NCBI GenBank assembly: GCA_023055505.1
Contig: JALIRH010000018.1
Coordinates: 12,384,146 to 12,448,145, forward strand
DNA length: 64,000 bases
DNA from: Callipepla californica brunnescens
Lineage: Eukaryota > Chordata > Aves > Galliformes > Odontophoridae
Direction: 5' to 3'
The position numbers and the translations under genes are program-made. The number at the start of each line of letters is the position of its first letter. Position 1 is the first letter of the stretch. Of the stretch, positions 1 to 13,273 are shown in pieces. The notes beneath the pieces were generated by a model that was not told where the DNA came from, did not search any database, and was given only the letters and a program-made list of their open reading frames with translations.

Positions 1-990
1 AACACTACAACCATGAAATGTATGAAATGTGTACTATCTATATGTGTTCAGAATATTATATTTTATTTAAGGGTTAGTATTTCTAATTCTAAATTTAGTT
101 CTCCTTTTATACTGGCTGTGGATTAAGTCAGGATATTAATCTAATGTACTGAAATAAATATTATAAACATGACAGCTGTTGCATTACACCGAATATTAGT
201 GCCAAAATAATCACAGTAACCAAACATCTTGCTCAAACACTTTGAAAAATGAATGCAAGACTATTAATAAGGGCTAATTTGTTAAGTTAGAAGAAGAATA
301 CTCTGAAATGTGATGTTTGTGCAGGCAACTGTTCACTTTAAGAGATTGATTGGGATGTTTGCTTCGAGTGTGTAATGAGAAAACATCGACATTTGCAGTT
401 CAGTTGTTTGAGAAGTTAAAACAGCAAACCAACAAGAAGCTAGAGTCCTGAAACTGTTTTCTTTGCTTCGTTTACCAGATCCAATTATTAAGAACTACTC
501 TGCAGTTTTCCATTTTCTCTCTGTTGATGTTTAATATGATGAGAAAGAAAATTTCAGTGATCTATGACAGATTTTACCTAAAGTGCCAATGCCAATACTT
601 ATTTTAAACTGATCTGATCGTTCTTTGTGAATGAATCTAGATAAGCTGTTACTTCAAAATAACCATAATTTTTGTTGATTTTTCATTCCTTTATATTCAA
701 ATTCCCTGTGTCCCCTTTAATTTTTAACATAGAATAAGAGAAATTTTTTTTGATGTTGCATATCTTTAAATGTGTTCGTGTCATTCAGATATTTGCTGTT
801 TATTGTTAACAGTAGAAATATAAAGATCATGACCTAGATGGTTTTCACCACTCTACAGAAACACTAGTACTGGGCGTTATCAGAAACCTATCTACAATCC
901 TGAAAGTCTACTAAGGTCTGGAACAAGATTTAAACAGGTTTCTGTGATAGGTAGGTAGATTTTCTCAAAAAGACTGTTTAAAGGGTTGTG

Positions 991-1036
991 GGTTTTGTTT
1001 TGTTTGTTTGTTTGTTTTGTTTGTTTGTTTGTTTTT
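991..1036. repeat. (TTTG)n/(TTTTG)n simple repeat
   Basis: Imperfect alternation of TTTG and TTTTG units. A complementary CAAAA-type run lies about 230 bases to the right, so the two could pair as a long imperfect inverted repeat. Confidence 0.85.
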
Positions 1037-1262
1037 AAATCATCACCTTCCTACACTGACATTAAGTACTAGAAAATTTATAAAATTGGATCACCATTAT
1101 CAATTTAGTAGCACATGTTAAAATCCATCCTTGTATAAAAGGTTTGTTCTAGCGCAAGAGATTTCCTGAACTTAGATATGATTGAAGCATGTCTAGTACA
1201 TGACAAATTCACCAGATCAGATTTCAGTGCAGAGAAAAAAAGACCATAATCTTCCAAAATGT

Positions 1263-1293
<31 letters not shown>

Positions 1294-1294
1294 A
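1263..1294. repeat. (CAAAA)n simple repeat
   Basis: Four CAAAA-type units inside an A-rich run. This is the complement class of the T/G repeat at 991-1036. Confidence 0.8.
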
Positions 1295-1617
1295 CTTGAA
1301 GACTAAGAAACAAAACGACAGGTCAAAACTCTATTTCTCAGAAAACTGACTGCTCCAGTCTTTGTATCATCTTGCTGACTCCAAAGACCTTTATCCCACC
1401 ATCATTCTGTCTGGGAAACATCGCTAAATTAGTCCAGTATGGAGAAACACAAGAACAGCAACATCACTGTAAGAATAATCATGTCAGTGTGTGTGAGTAG
1501 ATTCAAATAATTAAGTACCCTAACACTTGGAAACCAGGAGTCATTCAGTCTCACACTGGTACTGCAATCAGAAATAAGGGTCTCAGGGAAAAAGCATGGA
1601 TCTGTGAACTGAAATAT

Positions 1618-1713
1618 TATTTTCCTTTTTCTTTTCTTCTATCTTATTTCCTTTTCCTTTCTCTTTCCTTTTCATTTTCTTCTCCCTTTTCCTTTCCCCT
1701 TTTATTTTTTCCT
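1618..1713. repeat. Pyrimidine-rich tract (CTTTTC-like)
   Basis: Nearly 100 bases made almost only of C and T on the plus strand, built from degenerate CTTTTC and CCTTTT units. Such tracts can form triplex DNA, but nothing here shows a function. Confidence 0.75.
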
Positions 1714-1829
1714 GCATAAGAGTAAAATCATATATATTCTCTTATGAATCATGTGCTCACAGAGCTTCCTTGTTTGAATCCATATTGCCCATTTTCATGC
1801 TTAAAAACTACATCTTATTAAAAAAGTCT

Positions 1830-1873
1830 GTTTGTTTTTTTGTTTTGTTTTTTGTTTTGTTTTGTTTTTTTGC
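1830..1873. repeat. (TTTTG)n simple repeat
   Basis: Repeated TTTTG/TTTTTTG units. They encode the Phe/Leu-rich part of a chance open frame. Confidence 0.8.
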
Positions 1874-2335
1874 CTTTCTTGTAAGTACATGTACTGATTT
1901 TACCTTTGAAAATCTACCATATAATCTTTACCTTCTGCAAGCTCATTTTAGGGTCTCGGTGTTTGAGTATATCATCTTTGTTCTGACTGACTGCTGGGTT
2001 AAAAGCTTTCCTAAAATGCTGCAAAATTTTCAAGAAAGGATGCTTTATAATGAGGAAAAAGATGTCACAGTGTTCTACGCATTTAAAAGCATCTGAATAA
2101 GAGTTTGATTAATGTTTGACATCACCATTGGTTTTGATGGAATGCTGTTGCTTGTACATTTGCAGATGCACTAATTACTCTGCATGGCAGCCTTTAATAT
2201 TTCTTATGTTTGTAGCTAATGTTGGTACAATATATGAAGTAAACTTTTAGTATTTTTACAGTATAAATGAATAATATTTGTTTTGTTTTAATATATTATA
2301 GTATAAGCAATTCTGAAAATTCATACTTTCCTTAG

Positions 2336-2892
2336 TGTCAACAGTTTAGGGGTCAGTCTCGCCTGGTTCCATGGGTGGGGAGACCTATGGACCCACACCA
2401 TGGGAAAGGGAAGGAAAACAGAGAGAATAGGGAGATGAGTCTAGAAACAAAACAGTGGCAATGATCTGATGAGGAAAGCTAATTTACTAAATAAGATATC
2501 AGGATACAGAATAACACAATATAACACAATATAATTGTGTTTTTATATATATTAATTGTGGTTAATTAATAAAATAAAATGAGAGAGAGAGAGAGTCCAA
2601 AACCAAAGGCCTTACTCTAAAGCTGAAGGCAAGACAGCTAGGGAGATCCACTGCTGGTGAGCAGCAAAAAGAGAGAAAAGTCTTGGGACTTGCATGCAGT
2701 TTTGTATTTCCCTCTAAGTGGAGAATGGGAATGTAAGGTCCTTTCGGGTATGTAGTTATTCTTCTCTTCTAAGAACCAGGCACATGGAAATTCATCAGTT
2801 CACAGAAATGAAGCACTAAGTCTTTAACTCCCAGTGCCTTACATGATGTTATGATGTGGAACACTCATAACAAAAATCATAAAACCATGACA
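2336..2892. mobile_element. Solo LTR of an endogenous retrovirus, with 5-bp target duplication
   Basis: The element starts TGTCAACAG and ends CCATGACA, so it has the TG...CA ends of an LTR and a TGTCA/TGACA terminal inverted repeat. It is flanked on both sides by CTTAG (2331-2335 and 2893-2897), a perfect 5-bp target-site duplication. Inside are a TATA-like stretch (2545-2552), two overlapping AATAAA signals (2568-2578), a short (GA)n at 2581-2595, and an AACACAAT/ATTGTGTT inverted repeat near 2524-2540. No gag, pol or env sequence is attached, so it is a solo LTR left by LTR-LTR recombination. Orientation is uncertain: AATAAA favours plus, but internal marks are not decisive. A 5-bp duplication is usual for ERVL-like and some other avian ERVs. 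I recognise it as avian ERV-like but cannot name the family. Confidence 0.72.
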
Positions 2893-2897
2893 CTTAG

Positions 2898-5800
2898 CTA
2901 GTCCTACATCCAAGATCACTTTGAGTATTATCTCAAAAGAAGTAAATAGATATGTAAGACTAGAAAATTACAGTCAGAACATGTTCTTTATTTGCAATAT
3001 TTTATATAAAAAAAAAAGCAACGAGTATTTTATCTTGTACTGAATAATTAAGTAACTGAACACTGAACGTAATCGCAGTGCAATAATTTTTCCCACTCTT
3101 ATAAGTTTCTATTCAGCTTTTTTGTTAACTTAGATGTGGAAAATAGTAATTGGAGAGAAAAATGAGTTTCATCATTATCAACTGGTGTCTTAAAAGCGTC
3201 CACATGAATTTCATAAAAAAGAAAAATTTCAGTTATTCTTCAACTTCTTAGGCACAAAAACCCTATATCTTTACACTCTTTTGACAAAGATAATGAATAT
3301 ATATATATATAGAAAACACTTTTTTAATATATTTCGTCAGTGAGAAGATAATTCTGATGGGATGGTATTTAAATTAAACTTGGTTTTAACTAAACTCATA
3401 TAAAAATTATAATAGCTTCCTTCTGCATAGCTTAAAATTATCAGTTAATATTCTTTTTTGGACTTTGACTAGTATTGGTCTTCCAACAAGGAAGGAATAA
3501 AAGAAGGAGACAATAAAGAAAAAATATATTTTTATGAAGGAGAACAGATAAAAGACAACTAATGAATTTGTGACAAAAGCATGAAATGATAATATGCCAT
3601 CATCATCGTTCTGTGTACTACATAGTGGAGGGTGACAGTGCTGTCACATAATAGGAAAACCTGGTTAGGTACAGAGTTCTATGCTAGAGTTAGCTGCATA
3701 AAACTGGTTAATGTAAAACAGCTTCTCTCTCAAGTCAGAGAATTCAGCTACCCTTTTCTATGCACTAACTTACCATACAGACGCTGACTAAACATTCACA
3801 TCCTCTGTCTCTATCATATATCTGACATATCATGCCAGGGTTTATCTTGCATTGTGAAAGAAAATGGGTAATCAGCAAGTTGCAGACCCTCATACCTGGG
3901 TAATTTGACATACAACATCACTCAAAATGGCACAAAAATGTTTCCAGTGAAATTTATCCAGAGGACAGTTATGACTGCATAACAGTCTCCAGCTCTTCGG
4001 GCCTTTAGGAACTGTGAAATGAATGTCAGTCTTATTCAATATGTCTGTACAAAGTGACCTGTTTACCCAATTGGAATGGAAATTCTGTAGAGCTCAGAGA
4101 AAAACTATGTTAAAGAACAGATGTATATTACTCATATTTGTTGACTAAAGCACCTTTGAACATTTCAGCTGTTAGTTTTCTCCCACAGGATATCACACCT
4201 TTTCCAGAATCTATGGATTATTGCTGGATCAACTCTTTTTCTCCGCCCAAACTCAGTAATAATTGACTTTTGTCTAGAATTAAAATTTCTACAAGCAATG
4301 ACTTTAACAACATGAATTATGAAGCGGCAAAACAGATAAAAGATGCAGAAATCACAGACCAATATCAATGGATTAGCCTCTGCAAAGGTAGCCAATGATG
4401 TCTGGAAGGACTTCTGAGAAATTTGGAAGTAAGGCAAACAGAAATAAAAGGTACATATTAAATCAAGTCAAAACTATGTGATGACAAAGATTCATGTTTG
4501 ATCAACTCTCTGTCTGCCAAAATCATTCACAGTTATTGATACTAAAGACAGACACTATATCAAGAACCAGTCTCTATTTTATTGGTACTCTAGTCCTTCA
4601 GAACTCAAAACAATAACATAAGACCTTTTTTTTCTCCATTCCAATTCCAATGCTGAGTTTTCATTATTTGAGCAAATATGAATTTTTCCTTTTTTGTTGT
4701 TCTTGTTAATTTATGTAGAAATTACTGATGTAGAGATTTTATTGTTCTTCCACTATTTTATAATCTCTATCCATCTATATGAGAACATTTAAAACTACGA
4801 TTATTTTTATTCAAAATGCTGTTAACATAGGACAAACAAATTGTACATGACATCTCATCTTTCAAGCTAGTAAATCAAATCCTCTCCTTTCCAATTTCAT
4901 TTAGAAGGAAAATGCAATCTGTGGTCCAATTAAATCTGAATTAGTTTGTTCCAAATTCAATTTGAACACAAGAAAAAAAGAAGGGGGGGGAAGGGAACAA
5001 ACAATAGCAAAAAAAACAGCAAAAACAACAAAAAAAGAAAAACACTGCAAGCAATCACTTTATTAATCAGATTAATTCCTATAAAGCAGTGTCTGCACTG
5101 AAGAAAGTCCTGCTTAAGCAATCAACACACAAGTGCTAAGTTTGAAACTAACATGCTTTATTTCATGCTTAATTTTTTATGGTGTTTGGTTTTTAAAAAG
5201 ATTCCTGCTTAATGCAAAACAGATGATAATATTTTTTTTGTTTGTGGGTGTAAAATACAGCACAGCCACAAGCATATAGATCTAGTCTTCATTGTTAAAA
5301 GTCATGGTCTTCTTTTGATTAGAGAGGTTATTTTCTTTAAATACATATAATTGCTTGATGACAGATACAGAAAATAAAATATTAGGGAATACAAGAATAT
5401 ACACAAATACACAAATATTTTGTACAGAAATAAAATCAGTTTATATCAGATCTCAAGATATATTCAAAGTCTAATGTGGGAAATGCACTTCATATCTGAT
5501 TCACTTCAATGTAGTACAATCTTTCTTTATTCATACGTTGAAATCCCAAAAACTGCTGTTTTTAATCTTTCTGCACAGACTCCCATATCCATCACATAAG
5601 AAACACTAATTGAATTCATTCTCAAGACTGAGTAGTGCAGTGATGCCTAAGAAAAACTAATTAAGAAATATTTTTTAACATTCACTTTTTTTTATCTTTT
5701 ACTTTATCTTGCTTTGTTGACTACATAATCTACTGCTTAGACATTTCATAGAAAAAAAAATCATTGCTCTATTTTTATTTTCTTCCACTGTTTCTCCATT

Positions 5801-5899
5801 TATTCACCATGTTTTTTTTACTCTACAATTCCCTGTAAACTTTACTCCTGAAATAATGGAATTCAGTGTTTGAGAAAATACAGTAAAAAAAGTGCTACA
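2898..5899. other. AT-rich non-coding stretch, no gene seen
   Basis: Contains only short A/T runs, a small (AT)n at about 3296-3311 and a G-run within purines near 4984-4993. A 90-codon minus-strand frame at 4165-4437 has no recognisable motif and is probably chance. Confidence 0.55.
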
Positions 5900-6500
5900 C
5901 TGCAAGATGTTTGTAGTGGCTGCTATCCTTTGTAGATTTCTGACTAGGTGCTGCTCCCTTGTTGGATACAGACAGTTCCAATTGAATTCCAGATGGGCCC
6001 ACTGCTAGTCAAAGCTGAGCCCATGCAGAACACTGATTGTCCCTCTGTAATAACACATTTAAGAAAGGCAAAACAAACAAACAATCAATCAAACTAACTA
6101 ACTAAAACAGCACTGAGAGAGAAAGAGGAGGGAGAAAGGCATAAGAGAGGCAGCTCGGCAGACACGGAGGTCAGAGCAGTAGGAGGACAGGAGGTGCAGC
6201 CCTCTGCAGCCCAGGAGTGTCCCGTGAAGGAACAGGTTGTCCTCCTGCAGCCCATGGGCACCATGCAGACCAGATCTTCTCCATGTACAGCTCATGGAAG
6301 ATCATATCCCAGAGCAGACTGATCTGAACTGAAAGAGGCGACAGCATGTGAAAGATGCCCATGGTGGATCAGAAGAGAGTGAAGATGGAGGAGCAGCAGA
6401 GACAAAGTTTTATGCTCTGATCACAACATCCATTCCACATTCCTGTGGTCTGCTCAGGAGGAGGAGGTAGAAGAGTTGGGATTGAAACTGAAATGAGACC
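5900..6500 (+). mobile_element. Degenerate ERV internal remnant
   Basis: This block is clearly richer in GC than its surroundings and is built from purine-rich phrases such as CTGCAGCCCATGG, GGAGGACAGGAGGTGC and GAGGAGGAGGTAGAAGAG. I recognise these as typical of the non-coding part of a widespread avian ERVL-like element, where 'ctgcagcccatgg' modules recur beside the LTR. Here the module appears at about 6206-6219 (partial) and 6246-6259. No LTR end, primer binding site or viral reading frame could be seen at either side, so this is an isolated scrap. Open frames on its minus strand (6098-6362) are by-products of the repeat. The family call comes from pattern memory rather than alignment. 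Confidence 0.5.
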
Positions 6501-9500
6501 TTACTATGTTGCCACAAAAAGTAAACACAACATGCCTTTACTTCAATTTACTTTAAAAAAATGTCTGCAGCTGAGATAGTTCTAGATGGTGGTAGTAGAG
6601 GAGGTAAGGTATGTAGCAGTTATTTCCAAAAATGTTATTTCAATAATTAAAGTAGAAAATTTTCATGTATGATAGGAATTAAAATTTTAGGTAACAACAA
6701 CAAACTTTTTATAAATAGTTTAGATTTTCATTACTCAATAAGTAATTCCTCATATATCCATTGCTTACAGACTTCTCCAAAACCTGTGATTATGCAGAAC
6801 AGCTCTCAATAAAGCTGTAAATTTTCTATGAGAATTTCATACAGGAAAACAGTTTTCTTTAATCATATTTTCTTTTATCCTAAAATAGAAGGTGAGAACA
6901 AAAGCTGGAGAAGAGTAATAATTGAAACCTTGCTTGTCAAAGAAGAAAAAAATTCAAAACTAAGAAAGTAACAAGAATGAAATAGAAATTCCTTTTCTTT
7001 GTAGGAACTATGAATAGAGATACTACAGAAAGTCAGTGTGAAATGACAAAAAAATATTCATTCTATTTTTAAAAATCTAATGAAATAAAAAGCTTTAATG
7101 GCAGTATTTTCATTGTTCCATGACTTTCATATATTGCTGGCATGTATTTTGCATTTCATACTGAGAAGTAATGAATTAAGTAGAAAATGAAATTAAATGC
7201 ATTATAAAATTCACAGCAGTTAATATTTCATATTAATCCATGTGGCACAGTCTAAGTAAAGATATGAAAATCTGTATTAATATTTGTTTCCACTTAAGTA
7301 TTGGCTACAACAGATACTCAAAATCAAAAGACTCAGCATGAAGAGAAAAGTCACACCCAGAAATTAAGGATTTTTGCTTTTAGAAATTAAGATTCCACAT
7401 CCTCCTGACGTTAATTTGGGCAAATATTAAATTAAAAACATTGAATCTTGCCTAAAACTATTGTTTTTGAATATTTCTCTCATGCATGTTCTCTTACATC
7501 AGAGGTCAAAAGGTCGTGTAAAACTTACTTGCTATAGGAAGCAAAATGTGAAATTGAGAAAAGCTAAAATAGTTTTCAGGGCTTTATAACACAAAAGAAA
7601 TCTTAAGTAGGTTTGTTTTTCAGAAAATGAAATTGTAGCTCTTTCACCTTTCTCTGATTATCAAGATTATTCAGTACAGACACCTAAGAAACTAATTCAA
7701 AATTTAATGAACAAATAGTAAATAATAAGCTATCTTCTATATACAGTGAAATAACAACATCAGTAGACAAACCTGTAGGGCCATCAAGACATAATTATAG
7801 CTGTAAGCACTTTTGGCCTTTTACATATTATTTAAGCAAACTAATTAAAATATCCGTGAAGTTGAAAATTTATGACATTTTTAACCTCTTTCAGGAGAGA
7901 TTAAGCAAAATATGTAAGGCTAAGTATGATGGTACCATAAAATGATATATACTTTAGCATATACTTCTAAAAGCTGGAAAAGCATTGCTATTGTTGTTGA
8001 TTTTACAGGGAGATCTTTGGCATTATATTATTTCTGTTATTTGGTGATATTAACTTTCAAACAATTTTCTATATGGTATAGTAATATTTTCTTTCTGGTA
8101 GCAAAAAATCCTTGTATTATGCATATCTGTTTTGGTCAGTAGTCTTTATATTTCCATTTAAAATATCTCATACATTTCAAATTGCCTAATGTGAAAATCT
8201 CACTTTGAATTGAGAACAAGCCAAATTACGTCAGTTTTTACTAGCCTAGTAGTCAGTATTTTATTTTTTTTTTTAAGTGGACATGCTATTATGTCCAGTC
8301 TTTTTATTATTAGCTGAGCTCTATGGTTTAGAAGAGTTCCATACTTTATGACATAATCACCAGAATTTGTGCTCTATCTTCACTCTTTCAGCTAATGCTC
8401 TGCTAGATAGTCCTTTCTATCTTCAGAGAAAACAATGCATTTCAATGAAACACATTTCTGCAAACAGGCCCTACAACTTAAAAAACAAACAAAAAGAAGA
8501 AACAAACAGATATTTGTCCCACCCCACCCCAAGAAAAATGAGGGTAAAAGATTATTAAAATATTAGTGTATTTATAGTTTTTTCTATATTAAAGGAGACT
8601 CACAGAACTTTTCAAAAGTAAAATCTTATAAGTTAATTAAGACAAATTTGCTCCAGCTATAGAGGAAAATTGAAGTCCCTTCATGCCTCTCACTTTTTGC
8701 TATATGTTAGGGGTTTTAAGCTAGAAATGCTTTTCCTTTCTTCAGTCTCATTTTAAAATGCAGTAATTAAATACTGACTTTCTCAAGCCTTTTCTCAAAA
8801 CATATAGAACCCCCTCAAGATATTCTACCGCCTTCTCAGTAGTCTGACAAGTCTTTCTTTTCATGTTTTTAGCACAGTAAGTATATTCCAAACTTGTTGA
8901 ATATCTCAATCAGAAACAAAGGAACAAAGATCTCACCAAATTATTTACAAAGAAGAAAGCAATGCTTTAACCATCACTTAGAGCCAGAAAGATCTCACAT
9001 GAACTAGACTCCACTGCCAGTGATATATTGCTTTATATCTTCCTGGGCGTAAGACTTAATAACTACAGTGATTATGATTTACAGAATTACAGAATCACTT
9101 CTCCATTTATATCAAATTCAGCTGAAATTATCTGTTTTCATATCCAACTCAGCCAGAAGCAAAGAAGTAAACACTTGTCCATTTTCTTCTTCCTTAACTC
9201 ATTGTTGATATTAAAACTGTTGAAGTCATTGAAATGCAGTAGGAGGAAGTGCAAATTTCTTCAGACCCTAGACTGTTTTATGCTACTAATATAAATTTAT
9301 TCCATAGAAGTAATGATATCAGTTCTATATAACATTTCATACATGACAGAAAAATTTGCTAAGGTGGAAAAATTGTTCCCTTAGTATCTAGACTATAGCA
9401 CATCTAGATCATTAAGCTGGCAAGAATAATGCCATTCTGACTGCATTCTAACCAAACAAAAGGCAGCTACAGTCTGCCTTCAAATCTGCTATTAAATTTA

Positions 9501-9722
9501 GTAGTCTGAGTTGAATAATACCACACCTGAGCTAGTGGTGATTAACTAATCCCAAGTGAGCGCTTTTAAATTTGCATTACAATTGTTTCTCAAAAGGGCT
9601 TGGTTCTGCTTACTATATCTATACCATCATAAACTGAGTAGAAGAATGACTTCTCTAAATCCAATATAAAACTCAGAACAAAAATATACTCTTCTCACTG
9701 CCAAGTCTTAAGTAAAACATGC

Positions 9723-9749
9723 AAATAAATAAATAAATAAATAGATAAA
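9723..9749. repeat. (AAAT)n microsatellite
   Basis: Five perfect AAAT units followed by an interrupted AGATAAAT. Confidence 0.85.
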
Positions 9750-10387
9750 TTATAATTAAAAAAATCCCCAAACCTGTAAAGATGCTGAACAAATTTAACA
9801 AAGAAGAATCCAACTTTTGGTAATGTAGGAAATCTTTTTTTTTTATGTCTGAAAATTTAATAAAGTTAACTTTCTCTAATAAAGAAGAAACTTTCTCTGA
9901 TGAGCCTTTTCAAAACAGATAATATTTTTTGATACATAACATTATTATGTAATATATCTATGAAATTGCTCACATGTATATTAAGTACCTATGGTCCACT
10001 TCATAATGGTTGTACCTTTATATGGGGAAAAACATAAATTCCTTGATCAGAAAATTCAATGAATCATTATCTACAATTCAAGCAAACTGAACAACAGTGA
10101 TATCTAGACAATGATAGACAAAAAATTATATGACAGTTATCAAAAGGAAAATAATAATGAGCTCTCAGTATCAGCCCAATACCAGTGATCATGTAATAAT
10201 CACAATAACAATTGCAGAATGCATTTAAGGGCTGATTTACAGAAATGCTGTATAGTCATATTACAAAATAACTTACACATAGGAAAAGTTTTAAAATGCT
10301 CAAATGGTGTATGTGGAGATCATTCCTGTATAAAAAAAACACCGGTTATGTTTTAGTTATAAAAATAACACCAGAGGACAGTAGTAT

Positions 10388-10413
10388 ATAAATAAATAAA
10401 TAAATAAATAAAC
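10388..10413. repeat. (AAAT)n microsatellite
   Basis: Six AAAT-type units, only about 55 bases left of the CR1 tail that begins at 10466. Confidence 0.85.
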
Positions 10414-10465
10414 ATGAATTTGCATACGTGGCAGAAAGAAGAATTCAGAATTTAAATACTCTTTC

Positions 10466-11091
10466 ATGGAATCACAGAATCATAGAATCATACAATCATA
10501 GAGTGGCCTAGATTGAGAAGGAGCTCAAAGATCATCTAGTTTCAACATTCCTGCCATGGGCAAAGTTGTCAGCCACTAGACCAGGCTGCCCATAGCCACA
10601 TCCAGCCTTGCCTTGAATGCCTCCAGGGATGGGGCATCTTCAAGCTCCCTGGGCAACCTGTTTCAGTGCATCACCACCCTCAGAGTGAAAGACTTCCTTC
10701 TAACATCTAGCCTAAAACTCCCCTGTTATAGTTTAAAACCAGTCCCGATTGTCCTATCACTCTCAACCCATGTAAACAGCCATTCCCTTTCCTGTTTATA
10801 TGCTCCCTTCAAGTACTGAAAGGCCACAATATGATGTTCCCAGAGCCTTCTCTTCTCCAAGCTAAAGAAGCCCAGTTCCCTCAACCTTTCCTCATCTCAG
10901 CCCCAGAGGAGAGGTGCTCCAGCCCTCTGATCATTTTAGTGGCCCTCCTCTGGACCCATTCCGAGAGCTCTGAATCTTTCCTGTGCTCAGGGCCCCAGGC
11001 CTGGATGCAGTACTCCAGATGGAGCCTCACAAGAGCTGGGAATAATCACCTTCCTCTGCCTGCTGGCCACCCCTTTTATAATGCAGCCCAG
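10466..11091 (-). mobile_element. CR1 LINE, 5'-truncated, 3' end at left
   Basis: The left edge carries imperfect repeats of the CR1 terminal octamer in complement (AATCATAG/AATCACAG). Next come the complement of the CR1 3' UTR (for example GACCAGGCTGCC) and of the C-terminal part of ORF2 (for example CCTCCTCTGGACCCATTC). The element therefore reads right to left. It stops at about 11090, where AT-rich unique sequence begins, which is normal 5' truncation after target-primed reverse transcription. The reading frame is broken and the copy cannot move. It is the same CR1 type and orientation as the inner copy at 40966-41412. A small part of this complement is open on the plus strand (10613-10819, 10831-11154), but those frames are antisense shadows. 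Confidence 0.9.
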
Positions 11092-13246
11092 AATAATAAA
11101 CAGTTAATAAATAAAAAGTATTCTTTAAATACTTTAATAAACATCATATATTAAATACTCATATATCATATCTTTAAATACACTTTAATACATTTTTATT
11201 AAAGTATTTGATCTTCTTTTGAAGAAACAAAAAGAAATAGCAGCAGTGTCTGCTTTTGCTCCATTTGATGTAGAGTGAAGCAAACATTTATCCTGAATGT
11301 TGACCATTTAATCCAAAACACCACTTCTGAACTTTTGGACAGATTTTTTTGTGTAAAATCAGAGAACTGCAAATGGCTAAAGTACCACTACTTCATGGAT
11401 ATTTCCCAAATCTTATAAGATTCAGTGTTACCATCCAATGAGTTTATATTGCTTGCAGACTGAAGATTGCTCAGTTTATTGCATCTGACTGTCCCATGCT
11501 GCAAAAAAGGTGCCTAGGAAGTAATAGAGAGCTATAAAAATGTGAATAAGATTGTTCTGTCTGCATGAGCCAGTTTTTTTTTATGGAAATTTTCTGCTAT
11601 ACAGACTTGTGTCAAACCTGCCAGACAATGTACTTCACCTGTGAAGGTTGGCTGCAACACTATGGTTCCTTCTGAAGTGTGAAGGACTGATGAGGTATGA
11701 ACATCTTATTTTTCCATCAAGTGAGAGCTGTGCCATAACCCTTCACAGATGAAACAATCATTGATGCAGTTTGTTTCAGATAAAATGAAAGTCTTTAATT
11801 TAAATGTGTGCTTTTAGAAAGGGAAAATTATTTTTGCAATGTTAAGGATTATTAAGCTCATTCTCAGAATCACATTTTGTTATATAAGTGATGCATGTGC
11901 TCCATTTGCTTTCAGTGCATCTCTGTTTTGGTACTAATCAAAGTGGAGAGTTTGGGTGCATGTTGGGCTAGAGGCTTAAAAATGAAATTGTAACTTGTTT
12001 TAATAAAACAGTACCTATTTGTCTGATGTATTAAGACATTACCCATGATGCTGCTAAAGTCTAGACCACATATTGTGAGTCCTAAACGGTAATTACCACA
12101 CTACTGAACAGGCTCTCATGGTTCAGTCTTTTTCTTATCTTTTTCTTATCTTATTTCACTTTGCTGTCTATAACTTCGTCCATTTGTATCATCTCCCAAG
12201 CAAAACAGTCACCTTCTGTTTAGCTTTAATTTGATGTTGCTCAAATAACTACTAACTTTCTAGTTTTGTTTTATTATTTCTACTGTCTATTTTGTTTTTA
12301 TACTTCTTCCTCTAGAGCAATTCTAAGCACTTCTTTAAAATGAATCAATCTCAGAGGCTAAACAGTGTAATTTAATCATTCATCCATTCACTGGATATTA
12401 TTTCTTTCCAATAATATTGATATTATATTAGACCACTGACTTAAAAAAAATCCCCATATGCTCTGTATTCCTTAAAACTGCAAACTTTCTTCTTGATTTT
12501 TTAATATACTATTGCATCATGAATAGGCTAAATTAACCAACAACTGATTACGCTCAAGGAAGTACATATTGCACTCTTCATTTTTGAATTTTAGATACTT
12601 ATCTGTCCAGCTCCCTTCCTTCACTAAAGGCAAAAGACAAAATCAAAATAGTTCAGAATCTCATGGAGTCTCTACAGTAAAGCTCAGTATGGTTCTATTC
12701 AAAGTTTACTTTCACTGAAAATTTTGCAGTACATGACAATTCTAATAGAAGCGATATAGTTGGAATGTCAGCCGGATTGGCAAACAGTGATCATGTAAAT
12801 CTAAGGATTTGTCAGTAGAACTGAAAATGTGAGCAAGTTTTTTTTATAAAAACTGGCATCCACAACAAAACACTTAAAGAAATGGGGCAAGTGGCTCTGC
12901 ATGAGCCAATGACTCCTATTCTGATAAACCTGATTATGCTGTAGTAATGGAGAGTTGTTGCTTGGAGTTCTTCAGTAATCCTGATCAAAGACAGTAAGCT
13001 TTTCTCTTCATCTCACACCATTGATGCAGTGTAGAAATGTCAATAACTGGCAGTGACCAGGTTAGCAATGTGTTGGGAAAAATACTGTTTTGTAAACTGT
13101 ATCAGATGTTTTCTGTTTCTTCTGTTTTAATATGCTCTGAAATAAATCAAAAGAACACTTGTAACCCAAAATTAGTTTTTCACCTAGTTATATTCTGTTG
13201 ATTCTCTGGGCTTTATCTACAGCAGCTGCAGCATCACAAAATTATG

Positions 13247-13273
13247 TAATATATATATGTGTGTGTGTGTGTA
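13247..13273. repeat. (AT)n(GT)n microsatellite
   Basis: A short AT run passes directly into about eight GT units. Confidence 0.85.

Larger units (their letters stand above)
1..2330. other. AT-rich non-coding stretch, no gene seen
   Basis: No exon, RNA gene or recognisable transposon was seen. The stretch holds T/G-rich and A/C-rich simple repeats and a long pyrimidine tract, listed separately. The one open frame near 1770-2096 (+) is rich in Phe and Leu because it runs through a TTTTG repeat, and looks like chance. Confidence 0.6.
6501..10465. other. AT-rich non-coding stretch, no gene seen
   Basis: No exon or transposon was recognised. Two small AAAT microsatellites lie at its right part. 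Short open frames (for example 9028-9294 +) have the Leu/Ile/Lys/Phe-rich composition expected of random AT-rich DNA. Confidence 0.55.

Noticed and set aside
1770..2096. 108-codon plus-strand open frame
   Set aside because: Its hydrophobic start is a TTTTG repeat; the rest is unrecognisable.
6098..6362. Minus-strand frames over the ERV scrap
   Set aside because: Two overlapping frames in the complement of a repetitive block; shadows, not genes.
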